A stretch of 64,000 bases of DNA from Auanema rhodensis (GCA_964057225.1 OZ059897.1:14508001-14572000), one strand, 5' to 3'. Shown: positions 38,717 through 51,541, counted from the first letter of the stretch. The notes: generated by a model not told the origin, from the letters alone. Made by a program: numbers and translations.

Positions 38717-39150
38717 TAAGATATATATATATAAAATATCTCATAGAGTATTTATATACTTTTTAATATAAAATATTTTATATTAAAAGAAATATTAATG
38801 AAATAGTTTATTATATAATATTTATTTAAAGGGATAATATGATAGTTATATGAAAAATATTTTCAATACATCAAAATACGATAGAAAATTGATCGGACAG
38901 CACTCTAGAAGATGTTCTTCAATTAAATGCGTTCGGACATAATTTGGTCAATCTATTTAAAAAAAAAAGAAAATCACGTGAAATTTTGCATGAATTCGTG
39001 TTAGCCTCACAAAACATGTATTTCAAGACAAGAAAAAAAAAGAAACTTAAAATACTTGTGTGGTCAGTTGAAACATACGTTAATTAAAATATAATTTATA
39101 AATATAAAATCATTTTTCAAGGGATTATAGAATATAAAATAAATATAAAA

Positions 39151-39537
39151 TATTAATCATGGATCAATTAGAAGAAAGAAAATGACCAAGGGTTCATTAA
39201 TTAGAAAAATATCTGTCAAGATTTTCGCACTTTTTTATACGGACAACGCATGTGAAGATCCTGATGAATGCAATCGCAAAATGCAAAGATAAACATATTA
39301 TAAAAAACTGAAAAAGTATAATAAATCAAATTTTATTAGTATGATTATACGTATGATCATAAAAATTAAATTATCATAAATCTTCGGACGAACATCTAAA
39401 GAAAGTGAAGAAGTACGCTAGAAAAGAGCATGAACTAGACGAACGCAAAGATTAGCCGTCGAAGATGAGAATCTTATTGAAAGAATGAGGAACTTCTTTG
39501 CACGATACGAAGACACTCATACCCAAGACCATTGATA
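39151..39537 (+). pseudogene. Possible decayed coding fragments (charged, helical)
   Basis: A 36-codon frame containing FALFYTDNACEDPDECNRK is followed by SSDEHLKKVKKYARKEHELD and, one frame shifted, RLAVEDENLIERMRNFFARY. The charged composition resembles a helical protein, yet the frame shift and stops prevent a continuous reading. No family identified. Confidence 0.2.
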
Positions 39538-40247
39538 CAAGCAGCTTGTTCTATTAGACCTTAAAAGAAAATGTGGAAAAACTTGCAATTTTTCGTTTCA
39601 AATTCTTTCTAAAATTAGGAACGCGCAGCTAAATACAATGTTTGAACAGCTAAAGAAAAAAAAAAATTTTTTTAAATAAACGTTGAGCGTCACAACAGTC
39701 AGGTTCAAGGTATACAACGCTATCTTCATATTTCATTGTGGATAGAAATCTTTGTGTCAAATTTAAATTTCTTTGTAAAAGCTCTAATGTTGAAAAAGAA
39801 TATTGCATTCATTGAGCAAAATTTTGAAAAATAGACTTTTTCTGGAGTACTAGCCAAGGACTTTATGAGTTTTGACCTTCACATGACTAAAAGTATAAAA
39901 TGACTGATGATCATATAGGGAAAAATCACAAATTTCACAGGTTGAAGCCAGAGAAAGAAAGTCATATTTCTTTCCTTATATCATACACTTAACGGTGTCA
40001 TAACTGCGAATAAAGTGATAAGAAAAGAGAAAGAGAGAGTTAAAAGAGGGATACTGCAGATATTAGTGAGAGAAAAAGAAATATAAGTAGAAAGAGAAAC
40101 TCTTCTTACATACAAGGAGTGACAAGTATAAAACGTAGGCGGGCAAATGATTTCTTTTCATTTAAGAGATAAAAATTATTTTAGAGTTCCTATCATTTTG
40201 GCAATAGTAGCATACTTTTCTAATAAATTAGTTTATTAAAAATAAAG

Positions 40248-42646
40248 ATGTTTGCACCTCAAGGTAGTACTAGTCTAAGTATTATATTATTCTTTTCTCT
40301 TAGTTTTGTGGTTAATTTTCCGGTGAGTTGATAATTTTATATAATAATAATATTGATTAGCTAATCATTATATATTTGTTTTAGGAAGGATATACTAATA
40401 GTTACCCAAATACAGCTATAGATTCGTTCCGTAACTTCTATAATGAAAGTTTTTCTAAACGAGGAGTAAGTTAATATAGACATAAGTTTATTCATTTAAG
40501 AATATTAATTACGATTTTTAACTATTAATTAACAATATTCTATTCATCATATCAATTATTCTTATCAATGAATAAACAAAACATTAAAATCTTGCAATAA
40601 ACACAAAAAAGTGAATTGTTCTATTAAATATTTCTTCATGAAAAGAAAAAAAACGTGTTAAATATTATCATTTTCCTTTGTTATCAGTTCAAATTATTTT
40701 TTTTACTTTCTAAGGTGGAATTAACGGAATCAAGTTTTTCATGGATATGGTCAGGAACATTAAATATTTGGTTCGTTGGATACTTTCTAGGAGAACTTAT
40801 TACTCCATTTCTAACGGAAAACTATGGAAGAAAAAGTACTCTTAAACTATTATATGATATACATAAAAAAATTTACAGAATCTCTTCTGTTTTCTTCATT
40901 ATTAGCTTTGATTGGAGCTGCTTTAAACATGTTGTCCCCCATTATGGGTATCCCTGAGTTATTCATAGCAGGAAGAGGATTCAGTTCTATATCAAGTGGA
41001 TTGTCTTTTGGAGTTTTAATTTTATTCCTTCAAGTATGAATACATTAATACTATGTAGTAACGTTATTCATGTTATTCAAGGAAGCACCTCCAACCAAGA
41101 TTCGTGGTAGTGTCTCATCATTGAGTGAAACTGCTTTTCTGCTGTCAACGGTAATAGGAATGCTTTGGGGAATGGATATCTTTTTTGGAAAAAATTTACC
41201 AGTTATAACTGGTTAGAGATTACCTATAATTTCATATTACTAGAAATATTATCAGGTATTCCTATGATTCCTGCTATCTTAACTCTAGTGTTGGTTATAC
41301 CTCTAAAGGAAACTCCCAAATATTTAATGCTTCATTGCCATGACGCTGAAAGAGCTAGAGAATCAATTCGCTATTTTCATGGTAGATTACACTTTTACAG
41401 TTTATATAATATTTTTTTAAAGGAAAAACGAATGTCGACAAAGTACTAGAAGCTATTGTACTTGAAGGACAACGCGAAGGTAAGACCCATCAGAGTGGTC
41501 TTCAGCAAGTCTTATCACTTGTACAAGTACCACATGTTCGGCATGCTTTTGTGATCGGAATCTTAACTTTACAGGTTAGATTTTAAATTAATAATTGAAA
41601 AATGTTTGATGAAAAATGAACAAAAAAGACAAGATCCCTCTAAATGTGTTTAAAGTAAATATATTTCAACACAAAAAACGTATAGCCAACTACATCAATC
41701 ATATTTAACTGTTACAATAATTAGTTTGTGTGAAGTTTGAAAATGATAACACGCACTAATCGCATGAAGAAATTACAAAATATAATAATTAATAAATATA
41801 ATATATATGTAAGAATTGTCTCAGCTTGTCGTCAGCTTCTGGCCAATGACGCAACTTTCAACAATGATTCTTGAAAACGTATTATCACCGGAAATGGCTC
41901 AAATAGCTTCGGTATTGTACATCGCGTCTAATTTTTTTACATCACTAGTCGGTATTTGGCTTGTTGAAAGGTATTATTTAAAGGAGAAATGCTATCAAGT
42001 TTGAGTAAAATTTAGAGTAGGAAGAAGACAGCTTGTACTTGTTCTTGGAACAATCAATGTTTTATCTCTAGTCATGTATATAATCTGTGATGTTTTACCT
42101 CAATCTGATTGGTCAAGATATGGTATCATACTTTCTCTTATAATATTTGGAGCATCATGTGGGTATGTAGCAAAGCAAGCCTAAACTGTCTCACCTTCAC
42201 TTCTTAAGATTGGGATTAGGTTCAATTGCATTTTTCTTGCCTTCGGAGCTTGTCTCCCAACGCCGTCGATCTTTAGTACAATCAGCTATTTATTGCATAA
42301 ACACAACTATGAATCTCATTTTTTCTGGAGCAACCTTGCCATTATACGATATAATGGGAGTAAGACCATTTTTTTAATTTTTGATATTGTTGCAATATTC
42401 TTCCAGTCGTATTGTTTCATTCCACTTTTCATCATACCCGGTTCCATGTCGCTTATCTATCTCTACTTCAATCTGCCAGAAACCAAGGGAAGAGAAATTC
42501 ACGATATCGTAAGAGAAATGATGGGTAAAGGTATTTTGAACACTCATTCAATATATTCTAGATTAAACTTTGTTTTAGATGCGGATGAAACATATGATGA
42601 AAAAGAATTAGAAGCATTGAAACAACCTGAAGAAGGTTCAAACTAG
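40248..42646 (+). CDS. SLC2-like major facilitator transporter
   Basis: About eleven exons, the first at 40248-40322, separated by introns down to about 32 bases. The product has the twelve-helix SLC2 layout with conserved markers: YGRKKSLL after TM2, RGFSSISSGLSFG in TM4, EAPPTKIRGSVSSL after TM4, VERVGRRQLVL after TM8, and NLPETKGREIHDI after TM12. These proteins move sugars or related solutes by facilitated diffusion across the plasma membrane. The TM7 hexose motif QQLSGIN is not kept: the aligned residues are VSFWPMT. The TM10 GPGPIPW motif reads GLGSIAF. The substrate may therefore not be a hexose, or transport may be altered. The C-terminal tail is acidic, with the stop at 42644-42646. 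It converges on the RUS1-family gene. The first exon is hydrophobic and could be read as TM1, but the start has no independent support. Confidence 0.85.
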
Positions 42647-43029
42647 CATAAATATAGGGGTTTATTCATAGCTTATAAATAATTTATCAGAGAGATGTTC
42701 TTAATGTAGTTCTAGCCTGTTCAAAGTTAGTTATTGAATTTCTTAGAAATTTTTTAGAGAATTTGTTCTAAGATAATTTTTCAACGAATTAAATCAATTA
42801 ATTTATTGAGATTTTTTAATCTTTTCGTCTGATCAGTTGAGAACTTTGAGGCAAACAAATAATGATCTTTCTTGAACTTTTAGATAATGAAATATTTAAT
42901 TACAAATTAGGAACCATATTTCCTTTAACAATAATATTTGTATAAACAGATTTACTAGTATAAGAACGTATTAAACGATTTTTTATCAAATTACATATAA
43001 TGACTATAAAACGAATGAAATATTTAAAA
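42647..43029. other. Convergent 3' spacer
   Basis: A+T-rich, no open frames of interest; presumed 3' untranslated regions of the flanking convergent genes. Confidence 0.5.
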
Positions 43030-44541
43030 TTAATGAATTAATTTAAAAGTATAACCAGAATATCCCAAGTGTACAGTGGAAAGATCAAATCCTAAGGAAC
43101 TGAGTGTGTCTCTAAATAGCATATACTGTTCAGCTTTAAATTGGTTTCCAGAGGCTAAACATTCAATATGATAGAAAGGTAACAGATGATCTTCCTGATC
43201 TTGAGAAATAGATATCATCCCATTGTTTCTCATTCTATCAAACACCACAATGTAGTCCTGTGAATATACAGAATGAAAAGATAATAAAACAAGTTTAAAC
43301 CCGGTTCTCAAAAATTTCACTGGCAGGTGCAACTTCTAAATATTTTTTCAAAGTTATCAGAGAGCATCCTAAATTCCTCGACCCAGCGACTGAGAAAAAT
43401 AGAGGTTCTTGTTGATTACATTCAGTAACATTTGGAATATCTTTTCCTTTAAGATGAGCTCTGAAACAACTAGTGAATTGGCTATTTTTCAATACAAAAC
43501 TACTCAATCAGAATAGCTGCTCTGTTTTTATTCAGAGATTTCAGCGATAGACTTTTGACTGCTTTATAGTTAGAATATAGATGGATTATCGTAAAAAACT
43601 GAAATCTATTAATAGACCAAAAGTTCAAACACGAAGTTCTTTTTTTCTTACCAAATAAAGACACCAAACTAAAGTATATTTTCCACTAACTAACGGGAGT
43701 AAAGTAAGTGAGGATATTAGTGCTGCTACATTTACAAGTGTTTCTTGACTTCCATCTTTGGCAGCTACATCAGCTAAATTGTGACGAAGTGCCTTTAAAC
43801 TGATCATTTCCTAAGCACAACAAAAATCATTCACCTGGTGTTGAACAATTGATGTCCTCGTGGCCCCACCCGCAACTCCAACAACACAACGAAACAAACT
43901 TGAAGTACAAGCAAAAGGTAAAAAAAAGTTCGGGAAAGCCGGGCTTAGCAAATCTAAGAAGAATGCAAAATCGTTTAGGATATCAGCGACTAATCTCCAC
44001 TTCTTAGGGTTACAATCCAAATCAGTACCTGAAGAAAAAAGCATATAAACCCATATTTATGATAGGTAGAAACACCTCGAAAATATGTAAAGGCGATTCT
44101 ACCGATCATTCCCAGGCCATCTTTAACCAACCAAGTTAATGCTGTAGCTAAGGCTGAGGCTTTCTTAATTTTGAATTAAAGAAAACATCTTATTATAAGA
44201 ATTCACATCATTTCCAACACCAGCTCCTCTAAGCACAGCCTCGGTAGCTAAAGCTCCTGTTATTGAGCTTGCAAAAGCTTGTAATGTATCCCATTTTTGG
44301 TAATTCAAATAATCATCACTAACACTATGAGGATACCCTGTGAATAGAGTTCATGCCAATTTTATATAAAAATATTACCTTGAGGAAGAAAAACATAAAG
44401 TAAAAACTGATAAAAAGACTTCAATGACCAGTTTGATAGATTCCCAGTTTGCCTAACAACAAAACTCAACTTCCCAGAAGATTTACAAATTTCAACTTTT
44501 CTCTCTATATTGCCATCATACGATTCTACATAATCAGGCAT
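43030..44541 (-). CDS. RUSF1: RUS1 family protein (DUF647)
   Basis: Exons give a protein of the ROOT UVB SENSITIVE family, called RUSF1/C16orf58 in human, membrane proteins of unsettled function. Landmarks: YPHSVSDDYLNYQKWDTLQA (the family's YPxSVxxDYxxYQxWDxxQ region), ITGALATEAVLRGAGVGN, TWLVKDGLGMIGRI, DLDCNPKKWRLVADILNDF, and a middle block VAGGATRTSIVQHQ. The C-terminal half, a mixed domain ending YSGYTFKLIH, follows the usual family outline. The start is MPDYVESYDG; an earlier in-frame Met four codons upstream (44553) is also possible. It lies about 150 bases downstream of the PPWD1 stop on the same strand, so co-transcription is possible though not shown. Confidence 0.88.
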
Positions 44542-44700
44542 GCTGTATAACAATGTTTATGTTTTCGTTCGAAAAACGTCAAAGAAACATGATTGTGTCG
44601 TCAAAACGATGAAACTATGAGACAAAATGATTCTAGTAGATTTTTCTAGCAATGAGATCATTTACCTACAAAATAATTAAACAACATAAATAACAATAAA

Positions 44701-47351
44701 TTACTTCAATGTAACAGATAATATCTTAATTTCTTGTTTTGGCCGACCACTCTTTTCATATGTTTGAACTTGGTTAATCTTTTGAACAACACTCATGCCA
44801 TCTACGACCTAAAGCAAAATGAAAACCAAAAATTAAAAATATATCAAATAATCCAACCTCTCCGAACAATGTGTTTTTGCCATCTAACCATTCTGCTGGG
44901 CATACAGTTATGAAAAACTGAGAACCGTTCGAATTGGGCCCCGCGTTGGCCATTGAAACCTAACAATTCAAATAATAATCCAATCGATTATTGCTCGTTT
45001 CCCTACCATGAAAGGCTTGTCATGCTTCAACCGTGGATGAAACTCATCTTCGAAATCCGCTCCCCAAATTGAATTACCTCCAGTACCTTTGCCAGTGGGA
45101 TCTCCAGTCTTTAAAACAGATAAGAACTTAACGTAGAATATACACAAACCTGGATCATAAAAGATTTGATAACTCTATGGAATGTTAGCCCGTTGTAATA
45201 TCCTCTCCTTGATAATGTACAGAAATTCTCCACAGTTTTCGAACATTCTCGGCCAAATAATTTCACAACAATATCGCCCATAGAAGTATGAAGAACAGCC
45301 TTCTCTGATAGCATGTTGGATTCTCTTTCTTGCTATAATATATAAGTTGAGAAGCAATGAAACACAATTATTATACTTCAACAGCTGTGATTTGATCTTC
45401 TTTCTTTGGTCTCTCATTAAACACATCTCGAGTCATTCCAGTATCGTCATTATCATCAGTATGATAAGGTTCGCAGTTTGTGAAGATGTAGAATCTGTTT
45501 TTCTTATGAGCACAACAAACCTAAAATATTCTAAGACTTATATTATAGAAAAGAAAAAAAACCATAATCGGATCAGGCTCCGTAATCTTGTTTAATGTTG
45601 GATTTTCTGCAGCTTCAGTTTCAATAGTGGCGGCTGATCCCTGAAGCCGAGCTCGTACATCAGGAACAGCTCTAAATATAAAGCTTAACTTATTATTTTA
45701 TCATTGTATGAGCACCTGCAGAGTGATACACTCATAAACCTCACAGTTTCATCTTTTCCAATTTCCCTCACAACTTTGTCTGTGACTACATTATATACCT
45801 TAATTTAAGAAAATTTGGACCAAAAAAATAAGGCTCATACCTTGATTCCTAAGGGAGAGGGATATAACAAAAAGTTTCCAGAGTGATCCCATGTAATACG
45901 AGCAAACCGAAAAGCGATTTCTACGTCTTTATCCATATCCTTTTCAAGAGCAATTCTGCGATTAAATTCCATATTTTGTAATCCATAATTTCTAAAAAAT
46001 AGAAATTTTATTTGAATTTATTCCAAAATACTTTACTTATTTTCTTTCGATTCAGAAACTAATTTATGCATAGTTTCATCAACTGTATTAGTAATTTTTC
46101 CTGTTTTTAAGTCAAATATACGAAGTTTGCGATCTTGCGATAGAATAGCAAAATTATTTCCGGTAGGGCTCATTGCTATACAGACAGGAGTTGTTTTAAC
46201 CTTAAATAATGCAAAATATTAATTATCAAAAACATTTATTTTTAGCTTTTACTAACCTTGACATATTCATAGAAATCTGTGTCCATTTTGTATTTCCATT
46301 TAATGTTATCAGGGAATGAACACTCTTTTTTGACACCAGACCAGCATTCAATCATTCCTTTATCGTCCACAGAAACAGCAATATCAAGTTGAGTATTATA
46401 CTTAATATACAATATAAATCTCATATTCAAATACTTAAACCTTACCGCCATCATCCGAACGGGAGCAGTATGAAGCTTAGTAATTTCATGTAGAGGTTCA
46501 GAGGTTCCTTTAGCATCTACCATTGTAATATTCCCGTTTTCAGCATTACTAATTGCCAAGTACGGTACAATATCGCCACCTAAAAACAAAAATAATTAAT
46601 TTGCGTTGTGAGAAAACGTATACCATGATGTACCCAACAGACCACTTTAGGAACAAAGTCGAGCTTCAAAATATTAATCATGTCAAAGTTTTCAACATCA
46701 AAGATTTTGACAGATTTGTCTTGCATGCAAGCTGTTGCTAATAAAGTACCGTTGAAATTGACAGCAATGTCAGAAAAAGCATCTGAAATGTAACATATAC
46801 CGACAACTTTATAACAAGAAATAAATTTTTAAAAAACTATTAAAATAAAATAGTTACTATTTAAAAAAAAATGAAAAATATAAGTAAACAAAAAATGTAA
46901 GAAAAACAAGGAACATACGGAGGTGACACCGAAAATGCTTAACGAATTCAATTCCTTCACTATATTTTTTCTTCCAGAATTTCAGATGACCGTCTGTACT
47001 CGCAGTCACAATGAAATCGGTGCTAAATTATGCTAATGTCATAACATTTGAATGGCCTTCCTCACTCTGTTGCTATGACATGCGATATTGTTTCAATATG
47101 CATGAAGGATTTTTCATATTGGGAAGCAGATGGTATAGATCTTAGATATGTAGACTCAAAGGGAAGAATAGGAACTAAACATATTATCGTTATAAATACT
47201 GTAACTCAATATAAATTATACCTTTTTGTTTCTTTGCAGGTTCCTCGTTAGCAACGGTTTCATTATTTACTCTTTTGCCTTCTCGGGAAGATTGTTCAAT
47301 TAGTCTATCAGCTTCAACATTTGGAGTAGGATCCCTGTTTTCTTCTGACAT
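44701..47351 (-). CDS. PPWD1: PPWD1: WD40-repeat peptidyl-prolyl cis-trans isomerase
   Basis: The reading starts [10 protein letters not shown] and runs through an N-terminal WD40 region ([64 protein letters not shown]) into a C-terminal cyclophilin domain. The isomerase part is intact: [41 protein letters not shown] and [12 protein letters not shown] contain the Arg, Phe, Gln and Trp residues of the proline-binding pocket. PPWD1 is a nuclear cyclophilin associated with the activated spliceosome. The stop is at 44701-44703. It shares a 477-base divergent upstream region with CCT4 and is followed on the same strand by the RUS1-family gene. Start chosen as the first Met of the open first exon, with a stop-rich upstream. 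Confidence 0.93.
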
Positions 47352-47828
47352 GTTCTAAAATGTTGGAAACAATTTATCAATAGAAATATCCTCTGTATAA
47401 ATGCATTGAGAAGAAATGTAGCACTTTTTTCTACTCATACAAGTTAAATTTTAATTTAAAATATAAGGAGATATATGGATTAGTAGAGATATAAGTGAAG
47501 CTTAATTATAAACTTGAATTAATAAAATTATTTATATCAATTCATCTTTGTTTGAATAATTTTAGAAAAAAAATCGAAATCTTGTGTACTGTATTTTTCG
47601 AATTCTTCCATTAAAATTTCAAAAAAAATTACGTATTCGTGAATTTATTCTCGAACACGAAAGGGTCCTGACGCGATTCTCCTTTCATTAATAGACAATG
47701 CTAGTTCTCCTAGATGTTTCTCTTCATAATTGCCTTTCCGAAACGTTTTTGTTATGTATTCTTATGAAAAATATTTTATTTATGTGTTAAAAATATGATA
47801 AATAGTTAAATAAGTAAAACGTATAGGT
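47352..47828. promoter_or_regulatory. Divergent promoter region between PPWD1 and CCT4
   Basis: 477 bases between the two divergent starts. A less A+T-rich patch at about 47,640-47,750 stands out and is the likely shared core. An acceptor-like GTATAG ends two bases before the CCT4 ATG. Confidence 0.5.
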
Positions 47829-50027
47829 ATGTCAGCAGCAAAAGCGGCACCAAAGGTTGCTTCAGCACCAAAGTCTGCCTCCGGCACTGAATCCGCATTC
47901 AAGGATAAGGACAAGTCAGCCAGTGTTAGAAACAGGTAATTCGTGATAATAATTTCTTAAATACTAATATATTCAGCAACATCGTTGCTGCCAAAGCTGT
48001 AGCTGATGCTGTCCGTACTTCGCTTGGACCTCGTGGTATGGATAAAATGATCCAATCTGGAAATGGAGATGTCACTATCACCAATGATGGAGCCACAATT
48101 CTCAATCAAATGAGTGTAATTCATCCAACAGCTAAAATGGTATCAACAGATTTTCTATTTTTATAATTTCTTTTTTTTTCAGCTTGTTGAGTTGTCCAAA
48201 GCTCAAGATATTGAGGCTGGTGATGGAACCACTACTGTTGTTGTAATGGCTGGTGCTTTATTGAACGCTGCCCAGAATCTCTTAGAGAAAGGTATTGTAA
48301 TAATTATTTAGCGCTTTATAACTTAACTTGTTCAGGAATCCATCCAACTACCATTTCTGATTCCTTCCAAAGCGCTGCTAGTGAAGCTGAAAAGATCTTG
48401 ACTGGAATGAGTTCACCTGTTGATCTTGGCGATGATGAGTTATTGACTAAAATGGCTACTACTTCTCTCAATTCTAAGGTTTTTTTTAAACTTCGTTTAT
48501 TGTTTTTGATTTTTGCTTTCTAGGTTGTGTCTCAACATTCATGGCTTCTTGCTCCAATGGCAGTAAACGCCGTTAAGAAAATTATCGATGTTAGTAAGGA
48601 TACTTCTGTCGATCTCAAGATGATCAAGATTATCAAGAAGATGGGAGATACCGTTGAGGTAACTTGTTAAACAATACCATGTGAACTGTTTTTCGGTTAC
48701 AGGAATCTGAAATGATTGAAGGAGCTCTTATTGATCAGAAGACAATGGGACGAGGTGGTCCAACTCGAGTTGAAAAGGCCAAGATTGGTCTTATCCAATT
48801 CCAACTTAGTCCTCCTAAAACTGATGTATTTGTAAACCAAGTTTTTCTTTATAATATTGTATTTAACAGATGGAAAATCAAGTTATTATTTCTGATTATA
48901 CTCAAATGGATCGTGCCTTGAAAGAGGAGAGAACCTACCTTCTTGACTTATGTAAGCAAATCAAAAAAGCCGGATGTAACGTCCTTCTTATTCAAAAGAG
49001 TATTCTTAGGTTAGTTTAACTAACTGTTTAGGATATTTCTTTTTTTCTTAGGGATGCTGTTAATGAGCTTTCCCTTCATTTCCTCGCTAAGATGAAGATC
49101 ATGGTAATCAAGGATATCGAACGTGAAGATATTGAATTTTACTCTAAGGTATTAATAATTTGAGAATATATATGGCTACAATGGCTAATACAGATTCTTG
49201 GTTGCCGCCCAGTCGCTTCTGTTGATCACTTTGTTCCTGAAGCTTTGGGAACTGCTGATCTTGTTGAGGAGATCCCCACCGGTGGTGATGGTAAAGTCAT
49301 CAAGGTGAGAAAGTTTATTTTGTTTTGATCTAATTATTTCCTTCAGGTTACCGGAGTTCAAGTTCCCGGGCAAGCCGTCTCTATTTTGCTTCGTGGATCC
49401 AACAAGCTTGTCTTGGAAGAGGCTGATAGATCTCTTCATGACGCTCTCTGTGTTATTCGTTGTCTTGTTAAGCGTAGAGCTCTTCTTCCTGGTTATTTTC
49501 AATTAAGAAATCTTAAATTAGCTCACAATTGTTTATAGGTGGTGGTGCTCCTGAAATGGAAATTGCTGTCAAGTTGCGTCAACTTGCTCAAGCCCAGACT
49601 GGAGCCACTCAATATTGCTGGAGAGCTTTTGCTGATGCGTTGGAATTGGTTAGAGTGCTCTTAGATATTGTTACTTACAATTTTTTACAGATTCCATACA
49701 CCTTAGCTGAGAATGCTGGTCTTTCTCCAATTCAAACAGTTACTGAGCTCAGAGCTCAGCATGCCAATGGAAATGTTGATTACGGAGTTAACGTTAGAAA
49801 GGTTCGTGTTTAGTAAGTATGTGCTATATTTTATATTTGTATTGTAGGGATATGTCACCGACATCCGTGAAGAAAATGTACTTCAACCTCTCTTGGTTAC
49901 ACTTTCTGCTATCAAGCAGGCCTCTGAGACTGTTCGCTCCATTTTGAAGATCGATGACATCGTGAGTTTCATGCTCTATATATATGAGTTTAATTTTTCT
50001 TGTTTTCAGGTCATGGCAGTTCGCTAA
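47829..50027 (+). CDS. CCT4: T-complex protein 1 subunit delta (CCT4)
   Basis: About twelve exons with introns of 40-60 bases give the delta subunit of the eukaryotic chaperonin CCT/TRiC, which folds actin, tubulin and other cytosolic proteins with ATP. Conserved: [28 protein letters not shown], the catalytic [82 protein letters not shown], and [19 protein letters not shown]. The last three blocks and the end [15 protein letters not shown] single out delta among the eight subunits. The N-terminal tail before the equatorial domain is Ala/Lys/Ser-rich ([16 protein letters not shown]). Length is normal for the family. Divergent from PPWD1; the stop is at 50025-50027. Confidence 0.96.
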
Positions 50028-50342
50028 TTTGATCTGTTACCCTATAATTATTAAGTGATTCTCATTTGGTTTGTAGTGTTTTTATGCCTTGCTTTAGCCT
50101 CGCGTTCGTTCAATCTCATCGTTGAGTTGGCTTTTTTTGCTGTTTTCTAAAATTGTTGTCTGTTTTATGTTTGCAGCTTTTGATTTTTGCAAATACATTT
50201 TTAATGCTAGCAGATATAGAAACTATATATTGACAACAAGATTTATATGAGATCGGAAGATTCCTCGTAGGACAAAGTGAGCCGTAGCTAAATCGAAAAA
50301 AAAAGATCTTAAAAGCAATGATCGTATACGAGGTTGTAGTCA
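50028..50342. other. Convergent 3' spacer, CCT4 to peptide gene
   Basis: Presumed 3' untranslated regions of CCT4 and of the convergent small secreted-peptide gene. No open frame of interest. Confidence 0.45.
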
Positions 50343-50683
50343 CTAGTTGAAACTGCCACCGGCGAGTCTACGATATGTGGAAACATCGTGCTTGATTACA
50401 CAGTTAATAGGACTGAAAAAGTTGTTAGATATCAAAAGAATAATATATGAAAAATACTAATACGAACAATACTCACCTGAAAAAGCAGTTACGGCTTCCG
50501 GCAGGTGATCGTAGTTGTCTTGATTTTTTGAGTAAAGGATAATCTTCTTCAAATCCACGTAAATAAGCTCTAAAAATATCATAAAATATTTGAATATTTT
50601 CTTTTTTCTTACCCGCTGGAGACTGTGAGGAGAAGACATAACAGGAAGAGCTTCATGAACAAAGAAGCAAAGTTACTTTGCAT
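50343..50683 (-). CDS. Small secreted peptide precursor, allatostatin-C-like
   Basis: Three exons (50613-50683, 50477-50569, 50343-50412) with canonical GT-AG introns and consistent phases encode 77 residues. Residues 1-24 form a signal peptide (KLFLLCLLLTVSSG). A short acidic spacer leads to Lys-Lys at 38-39. Then comes SRQLRSPAGSRNCFFSPINC, with a six-residue Cys52-Cys59 ring of the form C-F-F-S-P-I-N-C, a further VIKHDVSTY, Arg-Arg at 69-70, and a seven-residue tail. Insect allatostatin C has C-Y-F-N-P-I-S-C with the same spacing, so this reads as a hormone of that family or a convergent cyclic neuropeptide. It differs in having residues after the ring instead of ending one residue beyond it. 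The exons are too short to be seen as long open frames. The gene is convergent with CCT4. Confidence 0.65.
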
Positions 50684-51518
50684 TTCTGTTACCTAGAACA
50701 AATATATAATGACTGAATGAGAAATTCAAAAGTCGAAAAAGGTTAAATAGAACTGAATGATAAATAATTGGAAGGCAATTATAGTAATGAAACTGTTTAT
50801 TCTTGTGATAATGATGATGGGTTTTGCAGACGAATCACATGGGTGTTAATTGCGTTATAAACTTAAGGGAAGCTTAATGAAACTTTGCAAACAACTAAAA
50901 TGCTCTCAAAAAAAGAATAGCGTCAAATCGAAATTTGATTAAATAGTTGAAGATGAGTTTTTTGGTTCATACACTAGGTAAGTAATTACGAAGCAAAACG
51001 CAAAAAAGAGATTGGTCGAGTATGACATATTAATCGGAGAAACTGCTTTAGGGCAGAGAGCGAAGATGTTATTGGTGAAGAATTGCCGAGAATTGAAGTT
51101 ATGTTTGTTGCCGATGAGCTACATTAGTTTTTTATTCGCGAGAAACTCATCCATCTAGAGAAGGCATTGAAGTAACAATTGAAGAAAGCCTGAGCAAGAG
51201 AAATGTTTTGTATTTCTAGTTATGAGTGTAAGATTATTACTTTTTTCTCGTATATGAAGAAACAAAATATAACACGGTTCGTTGATTCTACTAAATACAA
51301 TTTCAGATCACTGCCACTACTAGATTCGTAAATAGACAAAATATATTGAAAGAGATCACAAGGCGTGTCAATTAGTTATGATCGTGACTTCTTCAGGCAG
51401 AAACATAAATATATAGATAAATATATCTATATATATATATCTATATGTATATATAGAGAGAAAGAGATAGATATCCATACATACATCTTCATACATATAG
51501 ATGTAAATGCTCGACAGA

Positions 51519-51541
51519 CTTGAGAGAGAGAGAGAGAGAGA
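51519..51541. repeat. GA microsatellite
   Basis: Pure GA units followed by A/G-rich sequence to about 51,580. Confidence 0.8.

Larger units (their letters stand above)
35987..40247. other. Mostly non-coding, with coding-like scraps
   Basis: Upstream flank of the minus-strand MLT-10-like gene and of the plus-strand transporter. It contains short, protein-like but frame-broken pieces at about 37.4-37.9 kb and 39.15-39.54 kb, a 10-base inverted repeat at 38691-38716, and an A/G-rich patch at about 40,020-40,100. No intact gene was recognised. Confidence 0.45.
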
